Origin: Heliocidaris tuberculata
Taxonomy: Eukaryota > Echinodermata > Echinoidea > Camarodonta > Echinometridae
Length of the DNA: 64,000 nt
Direction of reading: 5' to 3'
Assembly (NCBI GenBank): GCA_025618425.1
Contig: CM046851.1
Location: forward strand, 30,981,754-31,045,753
A program made the position numbers and the translations under genes. The first letter of the stretch is position 1. The number at the start of each line of letters is the position of its first letter. Below the pieces are notes generated by a model. That model was not told the origin of the DNA and searched no databases. It saw only the letters and a program-made list of their open reading frames with translations. Below, piece by piece: positions 1-13,334 of the stretch.

Positions 1-173
1 TACACTCATATCACAAATGAAAATCAGGTTTTCAAACTGAACATCATGAAAGTTCTTGTAGAGAAAAAGTTCTGTGTCTGCAAAGAAAATATTTTGAACT
101 CCATTGTGAATTAATGCAGAAAATATGGGTTTTCTCTCCATTCTCCAAGAAAAATCAAATACAAGAGACTTAC

Positions 174-247
174 CTGATGTTATGCAACCATCAGCAAGGG
201 CAAACAGGCACATGTAAAGAAAGAAAAAGATGAGGAATGGGGAAATA
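174..247 (-). CDS. Candidate internal exon encoding a membrane segment
   Basis: On the minus strand a 74-base stretch lies between an acceptor-like CAG (ending at 248) and a consensus donor GTAAGT (from 173). Only one frame is open across it. It encodes 24 codons that are strongly hydrophobic and aromatic (core FLIFFFFLYMCLFALADG), like one transmembrane helix ending in a small-residue turn. Entry and exit phases would be 2 and 1. The polypyrimidine tract is weak. The next exon would lie left of the window. I do not recognise the family. It could belong to the gene whose first exon is at 26,876-26,783, but phase rules out direct joining, so at least one unseen exon would lie between. A chance T-rich open stretch is the alternative. 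Confidence 0.3.
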
Positions 248-1354
248 CTGTACGTTAATTTAGGCCGCTTGTAGTTTGTGCAGTGTTCTATTAAAATAAT
301 ATACAGCCTGTAATACAGGTACATGTACCAATATTTCAATACGCCCGATACAGTATTTATATTTAAACTGAAAAAAGTTTTCCAAGGGTCCAAAAGATAG
401 AAAGCCAACAAGACCAACAGCCCACGAGACTCACAAGTCAGTCCAATGGGTCTGTTACAACTGACAGTTCAGTAGACCATATTGCCGGTCTCATGGGTTG
501 TCAGTCTACACGGAAGTCACAGAATCGAGTCTACTGACATAGCAACCTACATGTATGACTGTACATATACATGTATATGAGATTTAATACATTATGTAGG
601 GATGATGTAATGTATTCACTCTGAAAACAAAAATTAAAATAAAAAAAATAAAAAAGCAAAACAAGCAGACAATGCACTGTATTTCTGCCTAAATGCAGGG
701 GGCTAAATAAATGCAGTGCATCACTTTTATTTAGTACCCTAGCACTGTACAGGCACAGTATGCACAATGCAGCAATCTAGGGCAGCAGAGTGGGTTTATT
801 TAGCCCAAATGGAGGCAGCCCTGTAAAGCAAATCAAACTTGTCAGATCTGATAATATTGATGAGCTTTCAGGGGTGGCAAGCAAGGTAAAGATGTTGAGA
901 TTTCAAACTAATTCAACACCATGCAAACTGCCAAAGGGTGCCATTTCGTTTGACCCAGTTTCCCCATCAAAGTTGGGAGTGATAATCGCGGTATTTTCAT
1001 TAGAAATTTCTGGGTCGTGAATCTGATTTGGTGGGCAATAACAAGGTATGATAGAGACGGCAGGTTATTCAGTAAGCTAATTCACACATATTGCACATAA
1101 TGACTTTTACATACATGTACGTGTACATGAACACACTGTATGCATAATAGGGAATGCAGGTGCCCACTCCTTCAATGTGCGAGAGTTTAGACAGGGCTAG
1201 ACACTAACTATTTTTGACAGGAGGTGTATATTGTAGGTTGATCTTCTAGCATCTTTTTTGCTTTGGCCACTTGCTCAAATTTTGAAATTTTGAGGGGTCT
1301 ACTGTCAGAATATAGGGGCCAATTGTATCAGGCATTTGTTACTGTAAGAGTTAA
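248..1354. other. No supported gene
   Basis: AT-rich sequence with scattered TACATGTA motifs. A short plus-strand open frame at about 790-1020 has a donor-like GTAAAG inside it but no recognisable protein and no partner exon, so it is not called. Confidence 0.5.
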
Positions 1355-1746
1355 TATGTACCAATCACCTAAAAAAATAATTTGTGTACAGCTAGAATGT
1401 AAAAAATCAACCTCAAAACACTTTACCTGGCCTTCTGTGGGTTAACGGCTAAGGAGTATGAAGAAAATGAAGGAAAACATAAAACCCCCTCCCGCGGAAC
1501 CTAACTCCGAGTTCGGTTCTGCATGGGCCCTTATTCTATGCGAGCGCGTACAGCTGCATTGACAAGTCTCCTCACAAGTTGCTGTAAAATTAGGAGCAGT
1601 GTATTTCAACTTGCAATGTCTTTATAAAATCAACATTTGAAGTTCATATTTTGAATAAATATACAAAATGTAGTATAGCGACATGGAAACCTCCCCCCCC
1701 CCCCCCCCCCCCACAAAGCAAAATATATTTCAGTGATTGGTACACT
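1355..1746 (-). mobile_element. TTAA-flanked MITE, family B (minus copy)
   Basis: The element is flanked by TTAA at 1351-1354 and 1747-1750. Its ends are inverted copies of the motif GTACCAATCACC. The interior matches the copies at 21,169-21,531 and 45,757-46,276 in the opposite orientation, including the block reading CTCCGAGTTCGGTTC. A poly-C run of about 20 bases sits near the right end. TTAA target duplications are typical of piggyBac and Kolobok elements. No transposase is encoded, so it is non-autonomous. Confidence 0.75.
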
Positions 1747-2783
1747 TTAAGCTCTGGTGTAGATGCACCATAAATTTTTCTTCTTTTTAATACTGGTCCT
1801 ATTTTTTTCAAATTAAAAAAAAAAGGTTCAAAAGAAATAAAATAAGTGTCCTAAAGAAGAAGAATAGAGGCTACTCGGGCAGCTACATGTATTGGGGTTA
1901 CATGTATTTCAGTAGTTCCATGACTAAAATCATCCTACACCTACGTGTACACAATGTATGTATGTGTACAGCTTTCACATTTATACAATGTACATGTCCA
2001 ATGTTGTATTTTAAGCACTGGTTTACACACGTTTGTAGGCAATAAAACATGACACGTTTCATTCTGCATACACGTAGAGTATGAATTTTTAACGCTGCAC
2101 TTTGCAAATCAAAAGGACAAGGTTGCAATACTTCAAAGAATGCCATGAATTGAAAAGTAACTAAAAATCTCATCAAGTTGTTTGATTATTAATCAGTTTG
2201 CAAAACATATCCCAGTAATATCCCAGTAATGGGGTCTGAAATTGAGAGCTCCAAGAGTTACAATCAGTATCTTTGCATGTAGTATTTTCCAGAAATTAAT
2301 AAAGCATAAGTTTTATATAGCTTTTTTTTACGAATTGATTGCAGGGCATAAATCAATCGACGGCCATCGGCGGCCAGGCCGTCGATGCCCCTATTACTGG
2401 CCAAGATGCCCTCCCAAAAAATGATAAATTCACAGCCAAAAAGGCAGTGCCCCTTTTTTCAAACCGGCCGTCGTGTCCTTTTCCATAATTTATAATATGG
2501 TCTGCAAGTACATGTAAGGTATAATACATCAGGTTTGTTTCATCATCAAAAGTAAATAAAATCTGCGCGCACACGCCATGCGTTCGATGTCACAGATTTA
2601 AAACGCAGCTCGCGAAAATATCGCAACCTGATTTTGACTCGATGTATTGACTTCACTAAGTTGAGCCGCGCTTAAGAGGTGAAGCCTAGCGGGCCGCTTC
2701 CTCTTGAAAACCTGTTCCGGACCTCAGATCGTGATCCGTGATTGTGATGCTCTAAGCCCAGTTTTTCACCTACTTCCAGGCTA

Positions 2784-3445
2784 TTCGACACCACATTATA
2801 TTTATTTCATTTAAGAATTTCATGCTAGCATTGAATTTGTCCATAAATTTTACTACGTAAAAGTTGGTTAGACACTTCAAAAATTGGCTCGAATTCAACT
2901 TTTATTTTAGTCAACGCTAAAATCTCATGATACTACAACTCATCCTCCAGTAAAAGATAGTTATATTCTTCCATTTAATATGATTTTTTTATTGGATTCC
3001 AGCTTCAAAAAGTCTGTTTTGGTGTCAAATTATTGAATTTCTCTGAATATCCTTCCTTCTCAAACTCTTATAGTCACGTAACTCATGTTTGCGATCGCGA
3101 TCGCAGATTTTACGATCGTGATTGGGAGCATGAGTCATGTGACTATACATGTTTGAAAAGTAAGAATAATCGGAGAAATTCAATAAATTGACACCAAAAA
3201 CAGAGTTTTTGAAGCAGGAATCTAATAAAAAATCATATTAAATGGAAGAATATAACTGTCTTTTACTGGAGGATGAGTTGTAGCATCATGAGATTTTAGC
3301 TTTGACTAAAATAAAAGTTCAATTAAAGCCAATTTTTGAAGTGTCTAACCATCTTTTACTTAGTAAAATTTATGTGCAAATTAAATACAAGCTTAAAATT
3401 GCTGTGTGAATTCCTCTAAAAAAGAAAGAAATTTGTGGTGTCGAA
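2784..3445. mobile_element. 0.66-kb near-palindromic foldback element
   Basis: The left half, starting TTCGACACCAC, is repeated in inverse order to the right end at GTGGTGTCGAA. The arms are roughly 300 bases with few mismatches and the spacer at about 3,090-3,125 is short, containing the self-complementary run GCGATCGCGATCGC. A further GGTGTCGAAGG end-like fragment occurs near 3,537. There is no coding capacity. It is probably a foldback or MITE-type transposon; the target duplication was not resolved. Confidence 0.75.
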
Positions 3446-4539
3446 AGGAATGTAGAAAGGAAGGGACACCCGCGGGATTTGTGTAAAATATAAAATATAA
3501 AAAAATAAAAATAAAGTGATATAGAAATCGTGGTGTGGTGTCGAAGGGAAGAAAATGAAATCAGGATTTGATCATTATGACTCGTGGATTTTAAAACATC
3601 ACCATGACTTAGGCCTAAATATCATTTTTCTTGTTTACTTCAAAAATAATAAAGAGATTCAAATCATCAACACAATAACCAAATTAATAGTAGGCCTAAT
3701 TACAGGGGGGGGGGGGGGGATAAAAAAACAATCAAAACCAGGACTTTCCATGGTCAAAAACAAGCAGAAAGGAAACGGTTAAAAATGATTGGTATATGAA
3801 ATATATAACATATTTTGAGATATTTGACATTTGAAACGCACTAAAAAATAAGCAGAAAACAAAGTTGGCCTTCGATGCCCTTTTTGAAAAATGACTTTGG
3901 CCTTGGTGCCCTTTGTAGTGGCCTTAGTGCCCTTAAAAATTATGAGACATTTAAGGCCAAACTGGCCTTGCCCTAAAAATGATGAAATTTAAGGCCTGTG
4001 ATTGAAAACCTGCTCTTCATAAACAATTTTGACATATCATAACCACTATTACATTTCGTAAACGGCAGCGTCGGAAATACACGGGGGCGACGGGCGATTT
4101 CGCCCTCATCGGCCCCCATATCGCCCCAATAAATGCTGGAAAACCTGTATTTGGGGGCGACCGTTTTCATATGAGTCGCCCCCATCAATGATTCGAAAGA
4201 AAATCACTATTATGCTCAAAAAGCAGCTAAATTCAACCTTTTATCTCGTTGTTGACTCGGAGCTTAGCACATCGCGAATGTGTAGCATCGTGAGCGCTAG
4301 ACCAAATGACAACAATCGCATATCGACAGGGAAACTGAAGATAGACAGTAACTACCCTCATTCTATATCAGGGTTGTATAAATTCATCGACAGCTTCATT
4401 TCACTTAGTCTTTGCGTGACACCTTTTGTGAAAATTTCCTTTCCGAAACGCAATATCACTGTTACAATGAGAGGTCTAAAATTACCATCATCCGTGTAAT
4501 GAGACTATCACTAGTTCTACGACCGGATATTATACACCA

Positions 4540-4740
4540 CACAGAGAAATTGTCCCTTACCACATTAAGTCCGTAGTCACCTCAAAAAATCAATCTGTAA
4601 AGCCAAAGCCTGCCTAAAAAATACGGAATTAGTACCATTTTTTCAAAGCACGCGGCGCTTAAGTCGGGTTGTGAGAAACAGAGTCAACGAAAACGCTCTA
4701 CAAATCAAGAAATCGGTGTATTTATGACGGGGCGTATTAC
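4540..4740 (+). repeat. Interspersed repeat fragment shared with 53.09 kb
   Basis: The stretch running from GTAGTCACCTC through AAGCACGCGGCGCTTAAG to AAATCAAGAAATC is a diverged direct copy of 53,090-53,245, which lies inside STAMBP intron 3. It marks a dispersed family of unknown class. Confidence 0.6.
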
Positions 4741-4924
4741 TTATCGCGCGCGAGAGCGATGCTCATCGAATGAGATGGTATTCGCGAAAACAAATTAGAA
4801 AAGAAAAATCGCCCGGAACTGTGCGCATTCACAGTGTATATGTACGTACGTACGTCCAAGGGATTTAGAAGTATTATGTGCGAGAAAATACGGGAAAATA
4901 CGCCTAATGACAGCAAATTCGGGT

Positions 4925-4977
4925 GAAATTGACGTATTGTTGAATTGACGTATTGTTGAATTGACGTATTGTTGATT
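4925..4977 (+). repeat. 18-bp tandem repeat, three units
   Basis: The unit GAATTGACGTATTGTT is repeated three times head to tail. Each unit contains TGACGTA, which resembles a CRE half site. Confidence 0.8.
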
Positions 4978-4999
4978 TATTCCTTCAAATTTTGAAGAA

Positions 5000-7900
5000 A
5001 AAATAATAAAAAATATGATGGGGGGGGGTGAAGTTAAGATTTTAAAAATCTATAGAAGGTCTATTTTAAAATTAAATTGGGCAGTATGATGTAAAGTAAA
5101 CCTGTGCATGAGGTACGATTAGTACCAATGTAACAACACAAAAAAAAACAAATTGATAACCAATCTGCACTTTCCATTAAAATAGTAGCCCCAATAACAT
5201 AAGAAATAGCCCCATAAAATTCAAAAGTAGCCCCAAGGCAAAAAAAAAAGTAGCCCCTAAAAAAAAAAAATTATCTCCTAGGCTGGTAAACGGTAAAAAT
5301 AACTTGCTGCTTAAAGTTTTCTACCTGAACATCACTTTCAAGCAGTGCAGTGTTGAGAATGAACTCCTCAATTCAGCTGCTCGGATAGGATTTAAGTAAA
5401 GGCACTTCATGTAGGTCCCTGGACCAACATGTTGTCTCATGCATACATGTACAATGCCTATATTCAGGTAAAATGTGCAATCAATGATTTAGGATTCACT
5501 GAAAATGGGTAGACCTTTACATTACTGAGCTAGAAACACAAATTGTATTGATTAAATTGGTTTAACAGTTGCAGCAACAAAAAAGAAGCAAGTCTCTGAC
5601 CTTACAGTTGTCCATACAATACATGCAGATCACTATGTAGATCCATCAAATTAAGAGCGAGACAAAATGCTGGGGGTGTCGAGTTTGATGAGTTTCGGAA
5701 ATGAAATGTGCTAGTGGCACTTGATGTCTCTTTGTATGATAATGATCTAGAGACTATTTTACATTATCTGTACATGGACGTTGCTGGACATTTGTTACTG
5801 TCATTGACTATGCCAACTATTTACATGTATAATAATTTTTATAGTTTTATTAGCTTAAGACATAATAAATTATTTGTATTCATTTCCTAAAATTCTATAT
5901 AGATTTATCTACATGTACATGTACATCATGTACTTGTGAACTTCAGCCATCAAAATAAAATATACGTAGTCAAACGTTATGGAGGCCCACGTATTTTTTA
6001 CACACATTTTACGCACGTTCGTGTACATTGTAAATATGTCGGCCTGTACATGTACAAGTACGTGTATGTAGTTTCCACATGTACAGTATTTGGAGGTTAC
6101 ATGAATTCCTAGGTCTGCAGTATAGCCTACACATTAAATAATGTGATGGGTTAGGCCCTACATAAATGGAAAAACCTACAGACATGTACATGTACATGTA
6201 CATGTAGGCCTACATTGAAGCCTATACCATATACATGTACATGTACACATAAATGTTTTATGTACAAAGTCATGAACCTCACTGCGCATGCTGTGCGTTT
6301 ATGTGATGTCATATAAACGCGTTTACAAATGATTGTGCGTTTATGCTTCCCCAGAATCCGTGTTTTTAGAAAACGCCAATTCAAAATGAACCTTTTTGTC
6401 AGTATTACATGGGCGTTTGAAATCGGCGATTATATCTGTATATGTAAATGACTGTGGACGCAACTGTGTTTTGAACTAAAACACATAACAAAATGCTCAT
6501 TCTGGCCTGAAAAATGGGAGTATAAATGCACCCAAGGTTACATTTAATGTACATTACATGTACAATGCAGCCTATACATGAACATGTAGGATTAATTGAT
6601 CAATCAAAGTTCCTTTCTAACCCCGTGAACATGCATGTACATGTACATGTAGATCTGGCCAGGTTGAAAGCCAAGCTTCCATTCTTTTTTCCATCTTTAA
6701 TTACAGGAATGACCCACTCAAGTGACCATGGCATTAATTGTCCAGTGGCCTGTTGTCCCTGGCAATGTTTAGTAACCAAGTACATAGGTTATGTACTTTG
6801 CCTATTGATAGATCTTATGAATAGCCCTTACTCACCCAAGTGATATTCACAGGGGCCAAATGGAACTTTGAGTGTACATGTACGTATTCATGTCAGTGCC
6901 TCTAGATGAATAGTTGTAAAATTCACGATGTAGGCCTAGATGTATAATTTAATACATGTACATTGTACATGGGGGGGGGGGCAAGTTAAGTCTGATGTTA
7001 GGCCTTAATGTATTCCACACACTTTATTAAAAAGGCTAGACAGGCGAAATAACACCGAAGAATCCTAGCCGTCTCACAAGAACACTTTCAAAGAGCTATG
7101 ATAATGCAATATTAAGACTTTAATAATGAATATATCATGATGCGGGAGATAATTCAGGAAGCAGTTACAAAATCACAGTGAAGATGACATTCAGGGCTTT
7201 TACATGCACATAGAGTCACACATACTCATTGTAAAAAGCACTCGCTTTTGACATTTTGGTCAGAATTTACGTGATCTGTATTTCCCAGACAAAATTTGAA
7301 GTCGCTAATATCAGGGTACATTTTTTTTTTCAATTCTCCCATCATGACTCAACAGTTGCCATTCTCATTATGTTATCAAAGCCATTAGTCGTGACAATTT
7401 TAATGAGGATAGCATCACACGAAGGTGGCAGAGCAGAAAGCTTTACATCTTGGCACGTCCTCTCATAATGCAATCTGCCTTCATCATTATCAGTAATCAA
7501 AGATTGTTTGAATTTCCTTGAAAAATAGTTAATACTCATACATGTACACTGTACTATGGTTTCTATTTGTCTGTAGGCCTACATGTATGATCTTAAACTT
7601 ACATACATGTACATTTACATGCATGTACTTTACTACTGCAAGCCTACACATGTACACACAGTACATGTAGAATAAAACATGAAGATTGACATCATGATAT
7701 GAACACTTCAATGAAATCAAAATTTACAGCTTTTTCAATGAAATAACAAAAAATCATAAATTACAAACAATGTATAAAAATTTCTTTTATTTTGAACAGT
7801 GCTTCTATTTAAAAAAAAATATTTCTGAACATATAATGTTAATCAATGGTTGAATTTAATGGTGCATGCCTGCAATAATACGAAAACAAGCGTAATTGTA

Positions 7901-8430
7901 CTCTACTTGTAAAATACATCTGCAGTATGTCACATGTGCATTGTAGCTTTAGAAGTCAGGGGGAAACATAAACTAAGAATAGTGATGAAAAATGACACCA
8001 CATGTAATTCTAAGATACATACATGTATGTACATGTACATGTATGTACATGTAGCTACAGTGTACCAAAAAATGCAATCTAATTTCATAAATTGAATTCC
8101 ACTGGTGTACATACATGATGCACAGAGGGTCAGAGCAAAAACAAAAAAATGGTCAGATATTAATCATGACCCACATGTACATGTACTGTACATGAGGCTA
8201 TGTATATGTTCACATGCATTGTATATACAGTGCACGTTTGTCCTGTACAGAAATTGCAACAGAAATTATTGGTTGTCTTTATGCGCCATGGTATTGATTC
8301 TTGGTTGTGCCAGATTGAGATTGTCAGGAATATGAGTTTTCATCAAATCTAATCAAGAAACAAATAATCAGTGCAGCCCATACCAGTTGACAGGGAGCCT
8401 CAGGATTCCTTCAATCTCAGGATGATGGAT
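5000..8430. other. No gene; TACATGTA-rich intergenic DNA
   Basis: No exon with credible splice sites was found. The stretch 5,900-8,230 is especially dense in ACATGTACATGTA runs, the self-complementary hexamer family that recurs through the whole window. Short open frames here are composed of these repeats (Met-Tyr-Met-Tyr or His-Val-His-Val) and are not genes. Confidence 0.6.
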
Positions 8431-8438
8431 AATCATTT

Positions 8439-8694
8439 AACCCTTTCAAGACAATTGACCACATTTTGTTGTTTGGGCTCAATAACTTTTGATTCAAAGC
8501 TCTAAAAAATATACCAGATGTATGAGTAGAAAGAGCAAAAATTTTTGCACAAACTACATGTACATGTATGTCCATTTTTTTTTGCATGACCATATTGCCG
8601 CAATATTATTGCGTTTGATGCCAGGAATTTTAAAAACGAGAATAAGCTTTAAAATCCTAAAATTGGCAATACCTTGAGAGGTTCAAAATCATTG
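8439..8694 (+). repeat. Interspersed repeat, copy 1
   Basis: Begins AACCCTTTCAAGACAATTGA and ends GAGAGGTTCAAAATCATTG. A clearly homologous direct copy lies at 44,260-44,489. No inverted termini were identified and the family is unknown. Confidence 0.7.
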
Positions 8695-9291
8695 TTTTTT
8701 TATCATTTTAGATACGCCACTTTCTGACATAACCAACCCTCAAAAGTGACTAAAAAGTGGTTAGGATGCTCTTGGAACACTTGCTTTTCATGCAGTGGAG
8801 GTCTAGGAAAGTACAACCTGATCATGACACTTATTCCTGTAGATCATTGTTTCCAACACATCACAACTCATTTTCCAGCAGGGTTATTATGAATGGGGCA
8901 CCTCTTTGAATTTATAATGAGGCGTTAGACCCAAGGGCCAGGCTGCCTTTGCAATCACTTTCATGCAAGGTTAGAAAAGCACATACATTCCCTCATTGGC
9001 ATGAGCCCAATTCACATGTGAGAGATGGGAAGTTTACTACCTCTACATGTACTACTAGAAAGCACCCTCCACTAACATGTACTTGTGCTTTTATACCCAC
9101 TTGCAATTATGTTTGGTCAAATAAAATAAGTATTTTAATACATGGACAGCACAATGTTCATAAAAGAAGGTTTACCGGTATATTTTTGTTTTTAACACTA
9201 TCCTTCTTTTCTACTTTCCACCCCGTCCCACCCCCCCCCCCCCCAAGACTAGTCACACCTGGTCCTTCCCCCTTTTAGACTATCACTTTAA

Positions 9292-9882
9292 AGGGAAATC
9301 CAACCTTAATGGAGAGTTGTGCTGAAAGTAAGAGGAAATATCAGAGAAGCAGATTGGTGGAAGTTTGAAAAAATCAGACAAGCAATAGAAAGTTAAAATT
9401 TTTGAAAGTTGTAATCATGTACATGTATGGGAATTTCAAATTGGCCGAATTGGTAATGTCATGGTGATGTAGTGGCGGACAACTCCCCCATTTGCTCTAA
9501 CACACAAAATGACTAAAATGTCATTTTTGTCAAAATGTTTTACTCAGTATATCTTTTTCTCTTTTGAGGACCTATTATATGTATCTACAATAAATTTTAA
9601 GTATTGCCTTGAGGGAAAAGGCGCTTAGGAGAAAAAGCAAATTAATGATATTTAAATGTACGACAAAAAGACAAACAGAATAGTTGTCCACCACTATGTG
9701 AAAATCAAATTGCTAAATTGCCAATTTGAATTTCGCATACAATGTAGATTTAGTGATCTCATTTTTCAAACATCAATAACTTTCTTATTCCTTGTCCGAT
9801 TTCTTTCCAAGTTTCACCACACTATTTTTCTTATTTTTCTGCTTTTAGACAAATCATCTTACTACCATGGTTAGATTGCATT
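9292..9882 (+). mobile_element. TTAA-flanked element, family E
   Basis: Flanked by TTAA at 9,288-9,291 and 9,883-9,886. The ends are weakly inverted (AATCCAACC on the left, GGTTAGATT on the right). The right two-thirds recurs at about 28,289-28,758 with 80-90% identity by eye. It is non-coding. Confidence 0.6.
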
Positions 9883-10441
9883 TTAAAAGAATGTTTTCAG
9901 TATCCACATTGTGAAACTTTGGTGCTAATTAAATATTGTGAAATACTTCATGTTATACACATTTTTTTTGTCACATGTGTAATAAATGAACGTGTCCAAA
10001 CACCTTGTGAAAATGCTATTTCACTTGTAAGAAGACATTCAAGAAAAACAAAAATAGCAAAGTACGCATTTTGAGATCAAGTAATATGGACAAAGGCTTT
10101 AAAATATAAACAGGTCTGTTTTGCATCACTGACATGATGAAAACCAAGACTCCAGTTCAATTTATATCACATGATCACTCAAGCAATGTCCATTTGCAAT
10201 GAAATCTTATCAATTAAAATAGGCAATGCCTCACTGTGAATTTTTTCTAAGAGTTTTGCAAAACCTCTTTGAACTGTAAGTACTTTTTACAAAAGATTTT
10301 TTTTTCTTATACTGTGGAGAAACAATGTACATGTACATGTACATGTATCTTGTATATTGCCTCTACAGGACATGTATGTCAGAGTTGTTCAACTACAACC
10401 CTAAAACTAAAAGACAATATTTTCTAGTCTTATCATATCAC

Positions 10442-11575
10442 TAGGCCTGAGTCGAAACGGTTCCCCGACCGGTCCCCGCCCGTCACGCTGAAACCCGGGT
10501 TTGCATTTTCGGATTTCGGGTTTTTCCAAACTAATTTTAGCACTAATATATTGCAATTTAGAACTTTAAACATGCAATTCGCAAACTGAATTTCAATTTA
10601 ATCCAATAATATTTGCTGCAGTAATAAATGGAAATCATTTCAGACGACGATAGGTCTTTTCATGAGTCTAAAAAAAATAAGAGCTGCGAGGAAGATTCAA
10701 GCTAGGCGGTACCGTGCGCGTTCAGAAATGAAGTCAGAATGTGAGTCACCTGCGCTCAGTGCGCTCGAATACCGCCTTATACCGTAATACAAACAGACGA
10801 GGGTCGAATATAACTGATGTGATCGTGCCAAAAGTAAGCTTGAAAACAACCAAAAATACCACGTAAGCGACAACAAAAATACAAAATTACCGTAAAACAA
10901 TTCTTTTCTTTGGCAAAAAATAGTATGGGTATAGCCATAATATCTCAAAGAAAAAAAGATGGTGGAGGATTGCGAGTGCACTTCATATCGAGATTAGGCA
11001 GCCATATTTGACACTGTTCTGCGTTGCAAGACCGCAGATGGCAGCAGAGACGAACAGTTGTGGCCGATCACCTGATCTAGTGCCCACATTTATTTTCCTC
11101 TCTGCTGCCATCTGCGGTCTTGCTAAGCAGAACAATGTCAAATATGGCTGCCTAAACATCTTTTTTTCTATGAAATATTATGGATACCCATACTGTTTTT
11201 TGCCAAAGAAAAGAATTGTTTTACGGTAATTTTGTATTTTTGCACGGTATCACGAAGCTTGATTTCCTCTTTCAGCCCTCAATTTTAGGTAACAAAGAGA
11301 CCTTTGGCTGTATTTCTTAATGTTTTATTTTTATTCCGAAATGTTATTTCTCTCGGGAAAAGCATTGTTTTATCGATTTGGATTCAGTAACTGTCCTCTA
11401 TGCTGCATTTTAGTTTAGCAATTTTACCTTGACTGTTGACTCCCGTCACTACATACACTCACATTTTCTGTTGTAGGGAATTCCCGTTCGGGTACCTGTT
11501 CCCCACCCCCCCCCCCCCCCCCGAAATTTTCGAGTCAAACCCGGGTTTGGAAAAACCCGTGATGACTCAGGCCTA
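10442..11575. mobile_element. hAT-type non-autonomous element with perfect 8-bp TSD
   Basis: The octamer CATATCAC occurs at 10,434-10,441 and again at 11,576-11,583, immediately outside perfect 12-base inverted ends TAGGCCTGAGTC. Target duplications of 8 bp with TAG/CAG-starting ends are the hallmark of hAT elements. The interior folds back: a block around CAGCCATATTTGACA and GACCGCAGATGGCAGCAGAG at 10,988-11,060 is repeated inversely at 11,100-11,155. No transposase remnant was seen. A poly-C run lies near 11,505-11,522. Confidence 0.88.
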
Positions 11576-12114
11576 CATATCACCCAAGTATTTTTTAATT
11601 GAATTACATATGATGCACCAATTAACCATGACAAAAAAAAAAAAAAAAAAAAAAAAAAGTCAAATGTTTTGCCTTTCCTTCATGATTCCAAAGATATTCA
11701 TGTTAACTGAGATAAACTGCAAATGAATTATGTTTATGTTCATCTACCCTTTCTACATCTGTGTTAAGGATTACATAACAGGGATCCATCATACATGGAA
11801 CATAGGCATAGAAAGCTAGAGGGAGACAGTGCTAATTATCTTGTGGTGCCAACATTGTATTCATGTCTCCTGACTGTATTGGTACTTCCTACAAAACATA
11901 AATGATACTACAGTATAGTATCGTAAAGTCTTGTTAAACACATGATCCATTGGCATCTACATGTATTTGCACAAATTTTGAGAACTTTGTCTTAAATACA
12001 TGTACAAAAATTTCAAGGGGTATCAAACAGTTTGCAAATCTACAATTTAGTTCCCTTTTTAGGCAGTAGACTACATGTACATAGTCAAACTCGATCTGTT
12101 TGTATTTTCAAGTA

Positions 12115-12442
12115 AGGTAGCTGAGCAAAATGCGATAGCAAGTAAAAACAAAGGAAAGACGCAAATGACAAAATTATTCAAAATCATAATTTTATTCCAT
12201 ACATGCAGAACCAAAATATTATTATGAAGAAGTACCAGTAATATTTAACTCCATTAACACTTTTAAGCAAAATAATATGAAAACTTTTAGTCAGATAAGT
12301 CTGATTGTAATTTTAGATGCACAGACAAAACTAGTGATTTTGCTCTTTGCATCTTTCCTGCATCTTTACGTGTACCAAGGAGTTATCACAGAACTGTGAT
12401 AACTCCTTTCATGTACATGCCATTACGTTTCGCTAAGCTCCC
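12115..12442. mobile_element. MITE with GTAGCTTAGC-type ends, copy 1
   Basis: Inverted ends of about 30 bases, GGTAGCTGAGCAAAATG on the left and CATTACGTTTCGCTAAGCT on the right. A second copy with clearer ends lies at 32,272-32,532. This copy also contains a perfect 15-bp-arm hairpin at 12,377-12,408. Confidence 0.7.
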
Positions 12443-13334
12443 TAAAGCTTGAATTTCTCAGTGTCTAGTTATATAGCAAGTTCCTCTCCCTATGGTGGGA
12501 TATAACATGAATTTTTAAAAAAGTGTTTAGGTGTTGCATCAAAATTATCACCCAGCAGGATCCCTCAGGATCCTGCATGATCCTGCTTGATCCTGATTGC
12601 GCGCTACGCGGTAAAGCGCGCAACGACAAAGAGTGAAGAAAAAAATCAGGATCCTGAAGGACGACAAAATTTTTTTGCAGCTGCGCTTAATTCGTCTTAC
12701 CGCGGCGGCGACGCTGTCGGTTTACCGCCGGATCCTGATTGTGAATCGTGCGTTGTGAATGCTGTGTGCGCGCGCGCTCGCTGAAGTAATTCGCGTGTTC
12801 TTAATTTTGACTACCACCACCAACATGAAGTGGAGGCCTTTAATTTACCCAAATATGTTCATTTTTTGTTTATATTTTTCTAAACAGTATCTTGCTCGGA
12901 ACCTATGTTCAGTGTGTTGCAAGCTCTCAAAAGCTGTGAAGACTTGCGTAGCCAGACTTAACGTTAGAGGTCAAATATTGCACCACGCACAGGTTTCATG
13001 TTGTGAAGCCACCTCATTTTTCTAAAAATATATCGTTCGTACAGAGCAGGAAAAGTTCGGCAACAGTTCTATAGTAGAGCTAATTATTCATCAGTTCATG
13101 GATGAAAATGAAGTTCATATGAATTTGAATTTAGCACTTTAAGCAATGAATCTATCTTTCTCCGGGCCGTGGAAACGTTCCTGCCTTTGGTTACAACGGC
13201 GGATGCGTTTACTCTCGGCGCAGTGCGTGGGTGGCTCAGCTCCTGGAGCTGAATTTTTATTGAACAAGTTTGAGTCTGAAGTGATCTCTAAATTGCACGA
13301 ATTAATTTTAGTGCCGTTAAATAGACCTTCAATC

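Noticed and set aside
790..1020. Plus-strand 76-codon open frame with an internal GTAAAG
   Set aside because: No partner exons, no domain, and length within chance for this composition.
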